A stretch of DNA of 64,000 nt from Luidia sarsii (GCA_949987565.1 OX465105.1:4891159-4955158); one strand, 5' to 3'; positions 1 through 11,203 are shown, numbered from the stretch's first letter. Notes: generated by a model from the letters alone, not told the origin. Made by a program: numbers and translations.

Positions 1-347
1 TAAGGACATCTTCAGTTTACTAAAGAGACTGTGAAAAAAAACGTGACTATCTAGGGTGGCAAGCTCCAGCCTTGAGGGATGGCTAATTCAATTACCAGTA
101 GGGACCACCAGCCCCCATAGAGGTACTGTATGGTGTTCTTGTACCTGTTACTCCCAGATACTTCTAAATTACCTCTAGCCATTTATCACCAGGAATGTGG
201 CCTTGTAGACTACTACATGGGTGAAAACAGCATGAAAATGACTTGGCTAACTGTGTGCCATGAAATAGGGGTGAAAACACGGTGAATTTTCTTTTCATGG
301 CTAAATGACATTTTCACCCTATTTTCATCGTTTAGATGTTCATAGTG
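1..347. mobile_element. MITE family A (TIR ACTATGAACATCTAAACC), truncated by window edge
   Basis: Ends in the inverted TIR gtttagatgttcatagtg. The internal segment with TCCAGCCTTGAGGGATGGCT is shared with the copies near 4.2, 11.2, 14.0, 17.3, 38.4 and 62.7 kb. No coding sequence. Confidence 0.85.
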
Positions 348-422
348 TAAAGCAATCGGCTTTCATTTCATGAGTTGCTGCCTGAATCTGTGGATGGCCA
401 GGCAATGAATATTCATATCTAC

Positions 423-528
423 CTATTGCATATTCATAGGATTTGATGCCTGAGTGGAGTCTGGCCAAGCTGTGCTCCTCAACATCCAGGAAGGTCTCCC
501 AGTAGACCACTAGCTCTGACCTCGAAAT
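423..528 (-). CDS. Gene 1 exon 29: FN3-like half module, last exon in window
   Basis: Encodes ISRSELVVYWETFLDVEEHS, then LHSGIKSYEYAI. S-E-L-VVYWETF and I-K-x-YEYAIG match the opening half of the FN3-like modules (compare AYQVAIG across exons 19-20). Phase 0 in agrees with exon 28 and phase is 1 out. Acceptor tttttctcttag, donor GTAGATAT. The gene continues beyond position 1. Confidence 0.8.
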
Positions 529-574
529 CTAAGAGAAAAAACAAATGATTGAGACTTTGTCATTACTGTCTTGA

Positions 575-770
575 TCTTTGTCGTCATCGTAATCATTGTC
601 ATCCTCATCATAGATATCCTCCTCCTCCCCCTCCTCACCATCCTCCCCACCCTCATGACTATCATCCTCATCCCCATAAATCCCCTCATCTTCCTCCAAC
701 TGCTTTGCGCTCATTATCCTCCTTATCACCCTAATCCTCTACCTCATCACTCTCCTCATCCTCCTTAACC
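575..770. repeat. Pyrimidine-rich ATC/CTC low-complexity tract
   Basis: Irregular repetition of TCATCC, TCCTC and CACCATCC. The open frames in it are acidic (minus) or Pro/His-rich (plus) and are composition artefacts. Confidence 0.7.
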
Positions 771-944
771 CCTTCAAACCTTCAAAAGTACAGATCTGCT
801 AATAAGCGTGGAAATTCTTCCTTGGTTGAAACAAGATTGCCAAACATATTTCACATGATGCCTATCACATAATGACTCATATTTGTATCTTTGTTGCTAA
901 GCATGAGATAAATGTGGGGCTTTTGCTGGCAATTAATTTAATTA
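771..944. other. Intronic sequence without recognised feature
   Basis: AT-rich unique-looking sequence between the low-complexity tract and the next MITE. Nothing recognised. Confidence 0.5.
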
Positions 945-1132
945 GGTCTCTTGTCAAAAAGATCATCGGTTGAGTGCCGGTTGAATTCATCCGACCGATT
1001 AAATTTCCCCCGGTAGAAAGCCGATTGTACTGGACTCTGGGGTGAAAAATTCACGATGGCTATCCGGTGGACACGACATCGGACGGGTCAAATCATCTGA
1101 TACCCAACCGATGATCTTTTTGACAAGAGGCC
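945..1132. mobile_element. MITE family C, complete with TTA target duplication
   Basis: Near-perfect terminal inverted repeats: GGTCTCTTGTCAAAAAGATC at the left and its complement at the right, continuing to ATCGGTTG. Flanked on both sides by TTA. It is 188 bp with no ORF. A 3-bp TTA duplication is typical of PIF/Harbinger-type elements. Confidence 0.85.
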
Positions 1133-1302
1133 TTAGCCAGCTGCCAAATAAAGAACCTTAGCAGATTGTCATGCTGACGCGGCTCTATAAAATTGGGCCC
1201 TGATCTAATTCCATCTCCCAAATTTCTGCCTGACATTCCTTAAAAAAGAAGAAAAAACACTGGCAAGACTGACCAGACATTTCCCTTCCCCCCAAGCCCC
1301 AC

Positions 1303-1514
1303 CTGGTAAGCGTGATGCTGGTCTTGGCCGATCCACACTGGTCCAGGGCTGGGTGGAGTCAGGTCCACCACGATGCCATCGCTGCAGGCAGACAGAGAGG
1401 GCAGCGTCTCGGTCCAGCGCTCGTACTCAATGGTGGCGCTGTTGGCGTGGATGCAGACGCGATAACGCTTGCCGTGCTCCAAGCCCAGCCCGTGAACATT
1501 GACGTACTCCTTGT
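1303..1514 (-). CDS. Gene 1 exon 28: FN3-like half module with CSDGIVVDLTPP
   Basis: Encodes KEYVNVHGLGLEHGKRYRVC, then IHANSATIEYERWT, CSDGIVVDLTPPSPGPVWIG and QDQHHAYQ. The L-x-H-GKRY-x-V-C-I-HAN strand followed by CSDG-VDLTPP is the clearest copy of the repeated signature. Phase is 1 in and 0 out, acceptor ggcctttcag, donor CAG/GTGGGG. Confidence 0.9.
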
Positions 1515-1624
1515 CTGAAAGGCCAATGACATGGGGTTTCTTAGGAAGGCAGAAAAGATCCAGCAAAACCCCTTAGAACCCATGGCAATCAGGTTTAGAA
1601 CAAACAACATGAATCGGGACATGA

Positions 1625-2925
1625 ATCCGAGACCTGTTTTTTGCGTATCAGCTTTCTTACCATCTGAGCTATCCAGCCATTAGATGGCACCCTTCCCAAA
1701 AAGTCTCTTCTTACCATCTGAGCTATCCAGCCTTTAGATGGCACCCTCCCCAAATAGTCTCTTCTTACCATCTGAGCTATCCAGCCTTTAGATGGCACCC
1801 TCCCCAAATAGTCTCTTCTTACCATCTGAGCTATCCAGCCTTTAGATGGCACCCTTCCCAAATAGTCTCTTCTTACCATCTGAGCTATCCAGCCTTTAGA
1901 TGGCACCCTTCCCAAATAGTCTCTTCTTACCATCTGAGCTATCCAGCCTTTAGATGGCACCCTTCCCAAATAGTCTCTTCTTATCATCTGAGCTATCCAG
2001 CCTTTAGATGGCACCCTTCCCAAATAGTCTCTTCTTACCATCTGAGCTATCCAGCCTTTAGATGGTACCCTTCCCAAATAGTCTCTTCATACCATCTGAG
2101 CTATCCAGCCTTTAGATGGTACCCTTCCCAAATAGTCTCTTCTTACCATCTGAGCTATCCAGCCTTTAGATGGCACCCTTCCCAAATAGTCTCTTCTTAC
2201 CATCTGAGCTATCCAGCCTTTAGATGGCACCCTTCCCAAATAGTCTCTTCTTACCATCTGAGCTATCCAGCCTTTAGATGGCACCCTTCCCAAATAGTCT
2301 CTTCTTATCATCTGAGCTATCCAGCCTTTAGATGGCACCCTTCCCAAATAGTCTCTTCTTACCATCTGAGCTATCCAGCCTTTAGAAGGCACCCTTCCCA
2401 AATAGTCTCTTCTTACCATCTGAGCTATCCAGCCTTTAGATGGCACCCTTCCCAAATAGTCTCTTCTAATACCATCTGAGCTATCCTGCCTTTAGATGGC
2501 ACCCTTCCCAAATAGTCTCTTCTTACCATCTGAGCTATCCAGCCTTTAGATGGCACCCTTCCCAAATAGTCTCTTCTTACCATCTGAGCTATCCGGCCTT
2601 TAGATGGCACCCTTCCCAAATAGTCTCTTCTTACCATCTGAGCTATCCAGCCTTTAGATGGCACCCTTCCCAAATAGTCTCTTCTTACCATCTGAGCTAT
2701 CCTGCCTTTAGATGGCACCCTTCCCAAATAGTCTCTTCATACCATCTGAGCTATCCAGCCTTTAGATGGCACCCTTCCCAAATAGTCTCTTCTTACCATC
2801 TGAGCTATCCAGCCTTTAGATGGCACCCTTCCCAAATAGTCACTTTACTGGGATAGGGGTGCCAGTCAGAAGCATTTTCAACCAATAATTTCTATATAAT
2901 CTACAGGGATCATGTCCTCAATTAC
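1625..2925. repeat. 54-bp minisatellite, about 22 copies, inside a tRNA-derived SINE
   Basis: Each 54-bp unit carries, on the minus strand, GGCTGGATAGCTCAGATGG, a tRNA box-A-like sequence. The outer flanks look like the two ends of a SINE: a box-B-like stretch (gacatgaatccgagacctg) on the left and the SINE tail (ggggtgccagtcagaagc) on the right. The array lies in the gene 1 intron 3' of exon 27. The repetitive frames (GRVPSKGWIAQMVRRDYL) are artefacts. Confidence 0.85.
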
Positions 2926-3195
2926 ATTCAAATGCAAACAAACAATGGTTAGAAACCTGGCTACAGCAGTTCGGGGATCACACAAAAAGTGGATGCAGTT
3001 TTTTCAAGGCTTATTGTGGTGCATGACATATGCAGGGGACATGCACTCAACAAGATTTGGTTCTTGGGTGTTCCCCTTGTCTCATAGCATTTATTGCGTT
3101 CTATTATCAATTCTTGCATCACGGTTGGCTTATTTACTTCTGATTCATTTTGTGATCTATGGCCAGTTAGTGTATTTTGCACTGAGATGAAGTGA
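2926..3195. other. Intronic sequence without recognised feature
   Basis: Unique-looking sequence. Short open frames on both strands lack splice support. Confidence 0.5.
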
Positions 3196-3465
3196 AGTTG
3201 ATCGATTGATCGATCGATTGATCGGTTGATTGATGGATCGATGGATCAATGGATCGGTTGATTGATGGATCGATTGCTCGGTTGATCGATGGATCGATGG
3301 ATCGATGGATCGATGGATCGATGGATCGATGGATCGATGGATCGATGGATCGATGGATCGATGGATCAATGGATCGATGGATCGAGGGATCGATGGATCC
3401 ATCGATCCATCGATCCAACGATCCATCAATCGATGGATGGATCGATCAATGAATTGATTGACTGA
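3195..3465. repeat. GATC-rich octamer array with an internal inversion
   Basis: Tandem ATGGATCG units read in one orientation to about 3395 and in the inverted orientation (ATCCATCG) to about 3430, with degenerate edges using GATT. Each unit contains GATC. Located 50 bases beyond the exon 27 donor. Confidence 0.85.
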
Positions 3466-3514
3466 GCAGCTTTATGAAAGTAGTCTGAAGGTGTCCTATA
3501 CAAGGTCTTTTTAC

Positions 3515-3730
3515 CTGTGTGTCCACACTCAATGGCCATGGGGTGCTCACAAGGCTGAGGGAAGCCAGTCTCTGGGTCACCAAACTCTGACCTCCCCGTG
3601 TCCTCCAGAACTGCCCAGACATAGGCCCTGTGACGGAGCGTGGGCCAGACAGCAGACAGCTTTGACACAGAGAAGACAAAGTCCCTGTCTGGTTCCGGCC
3701 ACTTGGCGTTCTGCTCCAAGACAACTACGT
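3515..3730 (-). CDS. Gene 1 exon 27
   Basis: Encodes VVVLEQNAKWPEPDRDFVFS, VSKLSAVWPTLRHRAYVWAV, LEDTGRSE and MAIECGHTG. It reads as a beta-rich half module ending in a cysteine strand. It is 216 bases, phase 1-1, acceptor cccctacag, donor GTAAAAAG. A GATC-rich octamer array starts 50 bases beyond its donor. Confidence 0.85.
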
Positions 3731-3734
3731 CTGT

Positions 3735-4183
3735 AGGGGAAAACAAAATATGCAACAGACACATAAAACCTGAAGACTAGAAGAGCTTCATAAAAACTTT
3801 GTTTTTCAGGACTAAGGCTACAGCCACCTGGCTAACATCCTTAGCAACTGCTGAAGCCATATACATTGTGTAGCCATCCATAACTGAGGATCAAGTTCAA
3901 GTTACAAGCCTTTCAGAAAGGAAGGTTAGACTAGACTAGGGCTCGCTTTTCAACTCTCTGACCTGTTATAATGTCACACGTATTCAAACAGAAACATTTC
4001 ACCATATAGTTTCTAGGTAAATGCTCGATACTGAGAAAGATAATCAATCTTCAAATTCAGTGAAAGACTATTCACCCTGGTGGTGTTTTTGTTTGCAGGG
4101 TTTCATGTTTCCTTGTGTGTTTGCATCTGAGTGATGTGGCTAAGAGCGCCCTCTATAAGAGAAAACAATAACGCCAGCCGTGA
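3735..4183. other. Intronic sequence without recognised feature
   Basis: Unique-looking AT-rich sequence between exon 27 and the next MITE. No gene or repeat recognised. Confidence 0.5.
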
Positions 4184-4665
4184 CACTATGAACATCTATA
4201 CTGTGAAAAAGGGGTGAAAATGTCATTTCGCCGTGAAACTAAAAGGTCACTGTTATTTCATGGTGCATTTTACAGTGAATTCACCGTGAAAATAATCGCC
4301 TCTCTGACCTGATAAGGACATCTTTAGGTCACTCAAGAGACCGTGAAAAAAACGTGAATATCTAGGGTGGCAAGCTCCAGCCTTGAGGGATGGCTAATTC
4401 AATTACCAGTAGGGACCACCAGCCCCCATAGAGATACATGTACTGTATGGTGTCCTTGTAACTGTCACTCCCAGATACTTCTAAATTGCCTCTAGCCATT
4501 TACCACCAGGAATGTGGCCTTGGAGACCACTGGTGAAAACACCGTGAAAATTACTTGGCTAACTGTGTGCCATGAAATAGGGGTGAAAACACAGTGAATT
4601 TTCTTTTCACGGCTAAATGACATTTTCACCCCATTTTCACGGTTAAGATGTTCATACATTTAGTG
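4184..4665. mobile_element. MITE family A copy
   Basis: Starts CACTATGAACATCTATACTG and ends gttaagatgttcatacatttagtg, flanked on both sides by TGA. Carries the full family core. Confidence 0.85.
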
Positions 4666-4688
4666 TGACAAGCTGAAGACACACTCAC

Positions 4689-4854
4689 GATCTGCATCGA
4701 TGACGATTTGGGCAGAGGCCTTCTCCGTGTCTTTGCAGTCCAGGACGTCGGTGGCAGTCAGGGCCCACAGGCCTGCCTTGCTGTAACCTCTGATGGACAG
4801 TCGGGGACAGGCAGCCCGATCCAGTCGCCCCTCGTAGGAGGCAGTGAAACGAAT
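4689..4854 (-). CDS. Gene 1 exon 26
   Basis: Encodes IRFTASYEGRLDRAACPRLS, then GYSKAGLWALTATDVLDC and QIVIDAD. The GLWALTATD strand and V-I-D-A-D edge resemble a module end. Phase is 0 in and 1 out, acceptor gtttccaag, donor GTGAGTGT. A GGACA array starts about 120 bases upstream of the acceptor. Confidence 0.85.
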
Positions 4855-4977
4855 CTTGGAAACAAAAACCAAGATAAGAGTGTCATCCTTGTGGAGACAG
4901 AGGGCTTTCCTAGACATCAAGAGCTTTGTTTCCTGTGCGACAGACTTAAAAACCATACATAGGCCTAGCCATTTTGA

Positions 4978-5775
4978 GGAGAGGAGAGGACAGGACAGGA
5001 CAGGACAGGACAGGACAGGACAGGACAGGACAGGACAAAACAGGACAGGGCAGGAGAGGACAGAACAGGACAGGACAGAACAGGGCATGACATGGAGAGG
5101 ACAGAACAGGGCAGGACAGGACAGGACAGGTCAGGTCAGGACAGGTCATGGTAGGTCTTGACAGGGCAGAACAGGACAGATCAGGACAGGACAGAACAGG
5201 ACAGGTCAGGACAGGTCAGGACAGGACAGAACAGGACAGAATAGGACATGACATGGAGACGAGAGGACAGGACAGGACAGGACAGGACAGGACATGACAT
5301 GGAGAGGACAGGACAGGACATGACAGAACAGGATATGACATGGAGAGGACAGGACAGGACAGGACAGAATGGGACATGACATGGAGAGGACAGGACAGGA
5401 CAGGACAGGACAGGGCATGGGGAGGAGAGGAGAGGAGAGGAGAGGACAGGACAGGACAGAACAGGACATGACATGGAAAGGACAGGACAGGACACTGCAG
5501 GACATGACAAGGAGAGAAGAGGACAGGACAGGACAGGACAGGACAGGGCATGGAGAGGAGAGGAGAGGACAGGACAGGACAAGACAGAACAGAACAGGAC
5601 ATGACATGGAGAGGACAGGACAGGACAGAATGGGACATGACACGGAGAGAACAGGACAGAACAGGGCATGACAGGAGAGGACAGAACAGGACAGGACATA
5701 AGAGCACAGGAGAAGACAGGAGAGGACATGACGAGACAGCAGAGCACAGCACAGTAGAGTAGAGGAAAGCAAAGC
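4978..5775. repeat. GGACA pentanucleotide array with higher-order GGACATGACATGGAGA
   Basis: About 800 bp of AGGACAGGAC with interspersed CATGACATGGAGAGG blocks. Pyrimidine-rich in the gene 1 sense strand. Open in many frames (CPVLSCPVLS), which are artefacts. Confidence 0.9.
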
Positions 5776-5817
5776 AGAGATCTAGAGTAATGGAGAGCTA
5801 GGAGAGGTGGGACTTAC

Positions 5818-6120
5818 CAGCTCCCCGGTGATGAAGAAGTCTTCGATGGTCCTCCATTGGGTCAGGGTGCCGTCAGGGTTGCCACCACTCGTCTCGTACA
5901 GGCTCCACTCATAGCGGTCCATGAGTGCCAGGGAGTCACGGTGAGGGGTGACGTAGTCCAGGGCAAAGGGCTGGAAGGCCGCCCAGAGTAGCGTCCGTCC
6001 GTCCGTCAACTCCTCCACCTCCACCAGGGTCACCTCGCCAGCCTCTGGGGGCTGGGACAGCACCCAGAAGCCATCCGAGATGACGGGATGGAAGCAGATT
6101 TCTCCATGGCAGAGTTGCAC
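5818..6120 (-). CDS. Gene 1 exon 25
   Basis: Encodes VQLCHGEICFHPVISDGFWV, GEVTLVEVEELTDGRTLLWA, YEWSLYETSGGNPD and TIEDFFITGEL. It is 303 bases, phase 0-0, acceptor ttctctcag, donor CTG/GTAAGTCC. The RTLLWAAF and Y-E-W-SLYE strands again match the half-module pattern. Confidence 0.86.
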
Positions 6121-6229
6121 CTGAGAGAAGCAACAACCAGGGAGTCAGGTGTCTCTCTTGGGGACGCTACCCATCAGATACAAATAACCATCGACTGCTA
6201 TACCTCTAGGGATTGTACTCTGCAGAGGC

Positions 6230-6410
6230 CTTTTTTTCGGTGGCCAACAAAATTTCGTAAAAGAGTGCAAAAAAATCAGACCGGACTGAATTTTGAACCT
6301 CTGCCTCTGGTTAAATTTCCCAGCACTCCACCACGTAAACCATCCAGGCCTTAGATAAGGGGCATCCTGAATATTCAAAAGATCTTTCCTGGGGTACTGT
6401 GGGGGTGCCA
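6230..6410. mobile_element. Degenerate SINE-like fragment
   Basis: Contains gaacctctgcctctgg, aaccatccaggccttagataagg and ggggtgccagtcagaaac, matching in order the box-B region, head and tail of the SINE near 56.4 kb, though highly diverged. Confidence 0.45.
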
Positions 6411-6449
6411 GTCAGAAACATGTCACCATTAACATGCCATACATCCAGT

Positions 6450-6603
6450 GGTCAATTTCACCAAACTCAATGTAACTTACAATCAGTCGCAAAGTCGATG
6501 AGCGATGCACAGAAACCATACGGCCTATCACAACTTACCACAGGTTATCCATCGTAAGTAGAGATGCGATGCATCGAGAGGCTTTGTGAAAATCCACCCC
6601 AGG
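6450..6603. mobile_element. MITE family D copy 1
   Basis: About 155 bp with short inverted termini (GGTCAATTTCACCAAA and TTTGTGAAAATCCACC). It shares GATGAGCGATGCACAGAAAC with the copy at 15.2 kb. Confidence 0.75.
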
Positions 6604-6745
6604 AATCACAAAACCTTTGTCCTCAGATGAACATTGCAAGTTGGTCATAAACTCCACCTACAAAATGCAGCATCCACTGTCAATACTGTGAGCTTCACTG
6701 TGTATGTGCTACTGCTAGCAGGCTTCAATCAGGTTTTTGGTGTAC

Positions 6746-6864
6746 CTTGGATCTGTAATGGCCTCCGTCGTGCAGACCGATGCCGGCCTCAATGTGCTGG
6801 AAGGCCATGCCCAGGTCTCGCTTCTCAATTACGGGAATCCACTCTGCCGTGGTATTGTCGTGCT
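6746..6864 (-). CDS. Gene 1 exon 24
   Basis: Encodes HDNTTAEWIPVIEKRDLGMA, then FQHIEAGIGLHDGGHYRSK. This is a middle segment of an FN3-like module leading into the Y-x-x-K strand, which is followed by VQLCHGE in exon 25. Phase is 1 in and 0 out, acceptor acctctttcag. The donor AAG/GTACAC is of modest strength. Confidence 0.8.
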
Positions 6865-6984
6865 CTGAAAGAGGTGAACATGAGAACACGTGAAGCCGAG
6901 ACTTCGATCAGGAACTGCAAATAATCGGAGCAGTTTAAAAGACCAAAATACGTATTCAATCCCATTGAAACAGGACCTGTAAGC

Positions 6985-8130
6985 ATTTGAGAGAAAGAGA
7001 CTGAGACAGATAGAGTTTGGGGGACAGAGAGAGACTAAGACACAGAACAAAAGAGAGAAACAGAGAGAGACCGAGAGACAGAGACAGAGACAGAGAGAGA
7101 CAAAGAGACCGAGAGACAGAGAAGGAGAGAGACAGAGCGAGACAGAGAGACAAAGAGACCGAGAGACAGAGAGACAGAGAGACAGAGAGAGACAGAGAGA
7201 CAGAGAGACAGAGAGAGACAGAGAGAAACAGAGAGACATAAAGAGACAGAGACAGAGAGAGACAGAGAGAGACAGAGAGAAACAGAGAGAGACAGAGAGA
7301 GACAGAGAGAGACAGAGAGAGAGACAGAGAGAAACAGAGAGAGACAGAGAGAAACAGAGAGAGACAGAGAGAGACAGAGAGAAACAGAGAGAGACAGAGA
7401 GAAACAGAGAGAAACAGAGAGAGACAGAGAGAAAGAAAGACAGAAAGAAACAGAGAGACAGAAAGAGACAGAGAGACAGAAAGAGACAAAGAGAGACAGA
7501 GAGAAACAGAGAGAGACAGACAGAAACAGAGAGAGACAGAGAGAGACAAAGAGACCGAGAGACAGAGAGAGACAGAGAGACATAAAGAGACAAAGAGACA
7601 GAGAGGGACAGAGAGAGACAGAGAGAGACAGAGAGAAACAGAGAGAAACAGAGAGAGACAGAGAGAAAGAAAGACATAAAGAAACAGAGAGACAGAAAGA
7701 GACAGAGAGACAGAAAGAGACAAAGAGAGACAGAGAGAAACAGAGAGAGACAGACAGAAACAGAGAGAGACAGAGAGAGACAAAGAGACCGAGAGACAGA
7801 GAGAGACAGAGAGACATAAAGAGACAAAGAGACAGAGAGGGACAGAGAGAGACAGAGAGAGACAGAGAGAGACAGAGAGAAACAGAGAGAAACAGAGAGA
7901 AAGAAAGACAGAAAGAGACAGAGACAGAAAGACACAGATGAGAGACAGAAAGAGACAGAGAGACAGAAAGAGACAGAGACACAGAAAGAGACAGAGATAC
8001 AGAGACAGAGATACAGAAAAACACGGAAAAAAAGAGACAGACAGTCAGAAATACAGCGAGATAGAGACAAAGAGACAGATGGAGACAGAGACAGGGAGAC
8101 ATAGTTATACAGACAGACCCTCAGTCAGAG
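6985..8130. repeat. GAGACAGA low-complexity array
   Basis: About 1.15 kb of GAGACAGA-type repeats with a longer duplicated block (near 7480-7650 and 7720-7890). Purine-rich on plus, CU-rich in the gene 1 transcript. Confidence 0.9.
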
Positions 8131-8191
8131 GATGAGAGAGCAATGAGACACAGAGAGGGGCACCATCTTCATCAAATCATTAGAAACTTAC

Positions 8192-8374
8192 CCAAATAGA
8201 TCTCAATCTCCTGCTCAACGGTCCACAGGGCATTTGTCACAAAGGGCTGGAGTAGCTCTGGTATGGTCCAGTGTGCTGCCAAGAAGGTGGTTGAGGTCTG
8301 GTAGGTGGTGTCATCCTCACAGGTAACAGTGGGAGCAGAGGAGTGATGGGATAACCCTGCAGGGATGGATGAAG
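8192..8374 (-). CDS. Gene 1 exon 23
   Basis: Encodes SSIPAGLSHHSSAPTVTCED, then TTYQTSTTFLAAHWTIPELL and VEQEIEIYL. The FLAAHW-x-x-PE and I-E-I-YL strands fit the first half of an FN3-like module. Phase is 1-1, donor GTAAGTTTC. A second in-phase acceptor 18 bases inside (edge at 8356) is possible. Confidence 0.83.
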
Positions 8375-8404
8375 CTGCAGGGAAGATAGAGGCAAGACAC
8401 AACA

Positions 8405-9880
8405 GACTTGTACATACACAACAGACAGTGGCAGAGGGCAGAGACAGTGACAGACACAACAGACAGTGGCAGAAGGCAGTGACAGTGATAGACACAACAG
8501 ACAGTGGCAGAAGGCAGAGACAGTGACAGACACAACAGACAGTGGCAGAAGGCAGTGACAGTGACAGACACAACAGACATTGGCAGAGGGCAGAGACAGT
8601 GACAGACACAACAGACAGTGGCAGAAGGCAGAGACAGTGACAGACACAACAGACAGTGGCAGAAGGCAGAGACAGTGACAGACACAACAGATAGTGGCAG
8701 AAGGCAGTGACAGTGACAGACACAACAGACAGTGGCAGAAGGCAGTGACAGTGACAGACACAACAGACAGTGGCAGAAGGCAGTGACAGTGACAGACACA
8801 ACAGATAGTGGCAGAAGGCAGAGACAGTGACAGACACAACAGACAGTGGCAGAAGGCAGAGACAGTGACAGACACAACAGACAGTGGCAGAAGGCAGTGA
8901 CAGTGACAGACACAACAGATAGTGGCAGAAGGCAGTGACAGTGACAGATACAACAGACAGTGGCAGAAGGCAGAGACAGTGACAGACACAACAGACAGTG
9001 GCAGAAGGCAGAGACAGCTGACAGATACAACAGACAGTGGCAGAAGGCAGTGACAGCTGACAGACACAACAGACAGTGGCAGAAGGCAGAGACAGCTGAC
9101 AGATACAACAGACAGTGGCAGAAGGCAGTGACAGCTGACAGACACAACAGACAGTGGCAGAAGGCAGAGACAGTGACAGACACAACAGACAGTGGCAGAA
9201 GGCAAAGACAGTGACAGACACAACAGACAGTGGCAGAAGGCAAAGACAGTGACAGACACAACAGACAGTGGCAGAAGGCAAAGACAGTGACAGACACAAC
9301 AGACAGTGGCAGAAGGCAAAGACAGTGACAGACACAACAGACAGTGGCAGAAGGCAGAGACAGTGACATACACAACAGACAGTGGCAGAAGGCACAGACA
9401 GTGACATACACAACAGACAGTGGCAGAAGGCAGAGACAGTGACAGACACAACAGACAGTGGCAGAAGGCAAAGACAGTGACAGACACAACAGACAGTGGC
9501 AGAAGGCAGTGACAGTGACAGACACAACAGACAGTGGCAGAAGGCAGAGACAGTGACAGACACAACAGACAGTGGCAGAAGGCAGAGACAGTGACAGACA
9601 CAATAGACAGTGGCAGAAGGCAGAGACAGTGACAGACACAACAGACAGTGGCAGAAGGCAGAGACAGTGATAGACACAACAGACAGTGGCAGAAGGCAGA
9701 GACAGTGACAGACACAACAGACAGTGGCAGAAGGCAGTGACAGTGACAGACACAATAGACATTGGCAGAGGGCAGAGACAGTGACAGACACAACAGACAG
9801 TGGCAGAAGGCAGAGACAGTGACAGACACAACAGACAGTGGCAGAAGGCAGAGACAGTGACAGACACAACAGACAGAGAC
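8405..9880. repeat. 38-bp minisatellite, about 38 copies
   Basis: The unit contains CAGTGGCAGAAGGCAGAGAC and CAGACACAACAGA, with some 39-bp variants around 9.0-9.15 kb. Because 38 is not a multiple of 3, all minus frames stay open and mimic a protein of over 700 residues. It starts 30 bases upstream of the exon 23 acceptor. Confidence 0.9.
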
Positions 9881-10345
9881 AAGAGATAGGGACAGAGACA
9901 AGAGATGGGGAAAGAGGCAGAGATAGGGGCAGAGACAAGAGATAGGGACAGAGATAAGAGATAGGGACAGAGACAAGAGATAGGGACAGAGACAAGAGAT
10001 AGGGACAGAGACAAGAGATAGGGACAGAGATAAGAGATAGGGACAGAGACAAGAGATAGGGACAGAGACAAGAGATAGGGACAGAGACAAGAGATAGGGA
10101 CAGAGACAAGAGATAGGGACAGAGACAAGAGATAGGGACAGAGATAAGAGATAGGGACAGAGACAAGAGATAGGGACAGAGACAAGAGATAGGGACAGAG
10201 ACAAGAGATAGGGACAGAGACAAGAGATAGGGACAGAGATAAGAGATAGGGACAGAGACAATAGATAGGGACAGAGATAAGATATAGGGACAGAGACAAG
10301 AGATAGGGACAAAGACAGAGATAGAGAGACAGAAACAGGCACAGA
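9881..10345. repeat. 19-bp tandem array, about 24 copies
   Basis: The unit is GGGACAGAGACAAGAGATA with C/T variants. It abuts the 38-bp array and probably arose from the same purine-rich seed. Confidence 0.9.
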
Positions 10346-10535
10346 CAAAGATACAGAGACAGAGAAGTAGATGGCTGAAATCAAGTAAGGGTAGTGAATG
10401 AGCCGTTAGGCAATCCTGGTGGTGTTGATGAAGTATCCTAAAGGGAACATACATGTACATGGAAGACGAATGATTAGGAGAGAAACACAGAGATAGAGAG
10501 GGAGGAGCCAGAGCCTCCATGGGTGCAAGACTCAC

Positions 10536-10674
10536 TGTTCTCCTGGTCACAGCCCAGTCCGTCCTTGATGGTGGTCGCGTTCAGAATCTGACCCGGCTGG
10601 ATAACCTTCACACCATCCGAGGTGGCGTTCACACTGCCAGCGTCCGAAATGGCACGGACGGTGACAAAATAGGT
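10536..10674 (-). CDS. Gene 1 exon 22: FN3-like half module
   Basis: Encodes TYFVTVRAISDAGSVNATSD and GVKVIQPGQILNATTIKDG. T-Y-F-V-T-V-R-A-I-S-x-A-G followed by SDGV is a textbook end of these modules. It completes the domain begun by exon 21. Phase is 0 in and 1 out, acceptor caatccacag, donor GTGAGTC. Confidence 0.87.
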
Positions 10675-10799
10675 CTGTGGATTGCAAACCAAATAGGGGG
10701 GGGGATAACTGAAGCACTAGATAGGATGAAATGTCTTTCAAATGTCGGTGATCACACGTGAGGAAAGGGGAAAAACATGACAGGCCGGAAAGTCGAGTT

Positions 10800-10970
10800 A
10801 TCATCACTCAGGTTCTTTTCAGAACCATACCTCTTCTTTAAGAGACCTTATACATGATGTCACTGCAAACCCTCCTATAGAGTTATCACTCAGGTTCTTT
10901 TCAGAACCATACCCCTTCTTAAAGAGACCTTTATACATGGTGTCACTGCAAACCCTCCTATATTGTTTAT
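10800..10970. mobile_element. MITE family G fragments, duplicated
   Basis: Two head-to-tail pieces carrying CTCAGGTTCTTTTCAGAACC and TGTCACTGCAAACCCTCCTA, related to the fold-back element at 58.14-58.35 kb. Confidence 0.6.
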
Positions 10971-11203
10971 AATGTGATGTCAATTGCTTCTGACTTGTAT
11001 TCCACTCTTCAGTACTTAGTATTAGTGAAATTTGGTTTGGAAAACAGTGCATCTTGACTTGTTTGTGCTTGAGCAACTTTTGGCACTGAAGCACAAACAT
11101 GGGTTTGAAGGCCATGCTCTGGTTTGGCCCTGGTTGGCCTGGTCTTGGTTGATGGCTCGCCGTCATCAGCAGCTCTATGAAAATGACCCCTGGTCCCACT
11201 TCT

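Noticed and set aside
1657..2850. Possible CRISPR array (regular 54-bp repeats)
   Set aside because: There are no distinct spacers. Whole units repeat, and the context is a eukaryotic intron with SINE ends.
8172..10550. A 792-codon minus ORF and two others of 660-715 codons
   Set aside because: Generated by the 38-bp and 19-bp arrays. Only 8192-8374 is a real exon by splice sites and phase.
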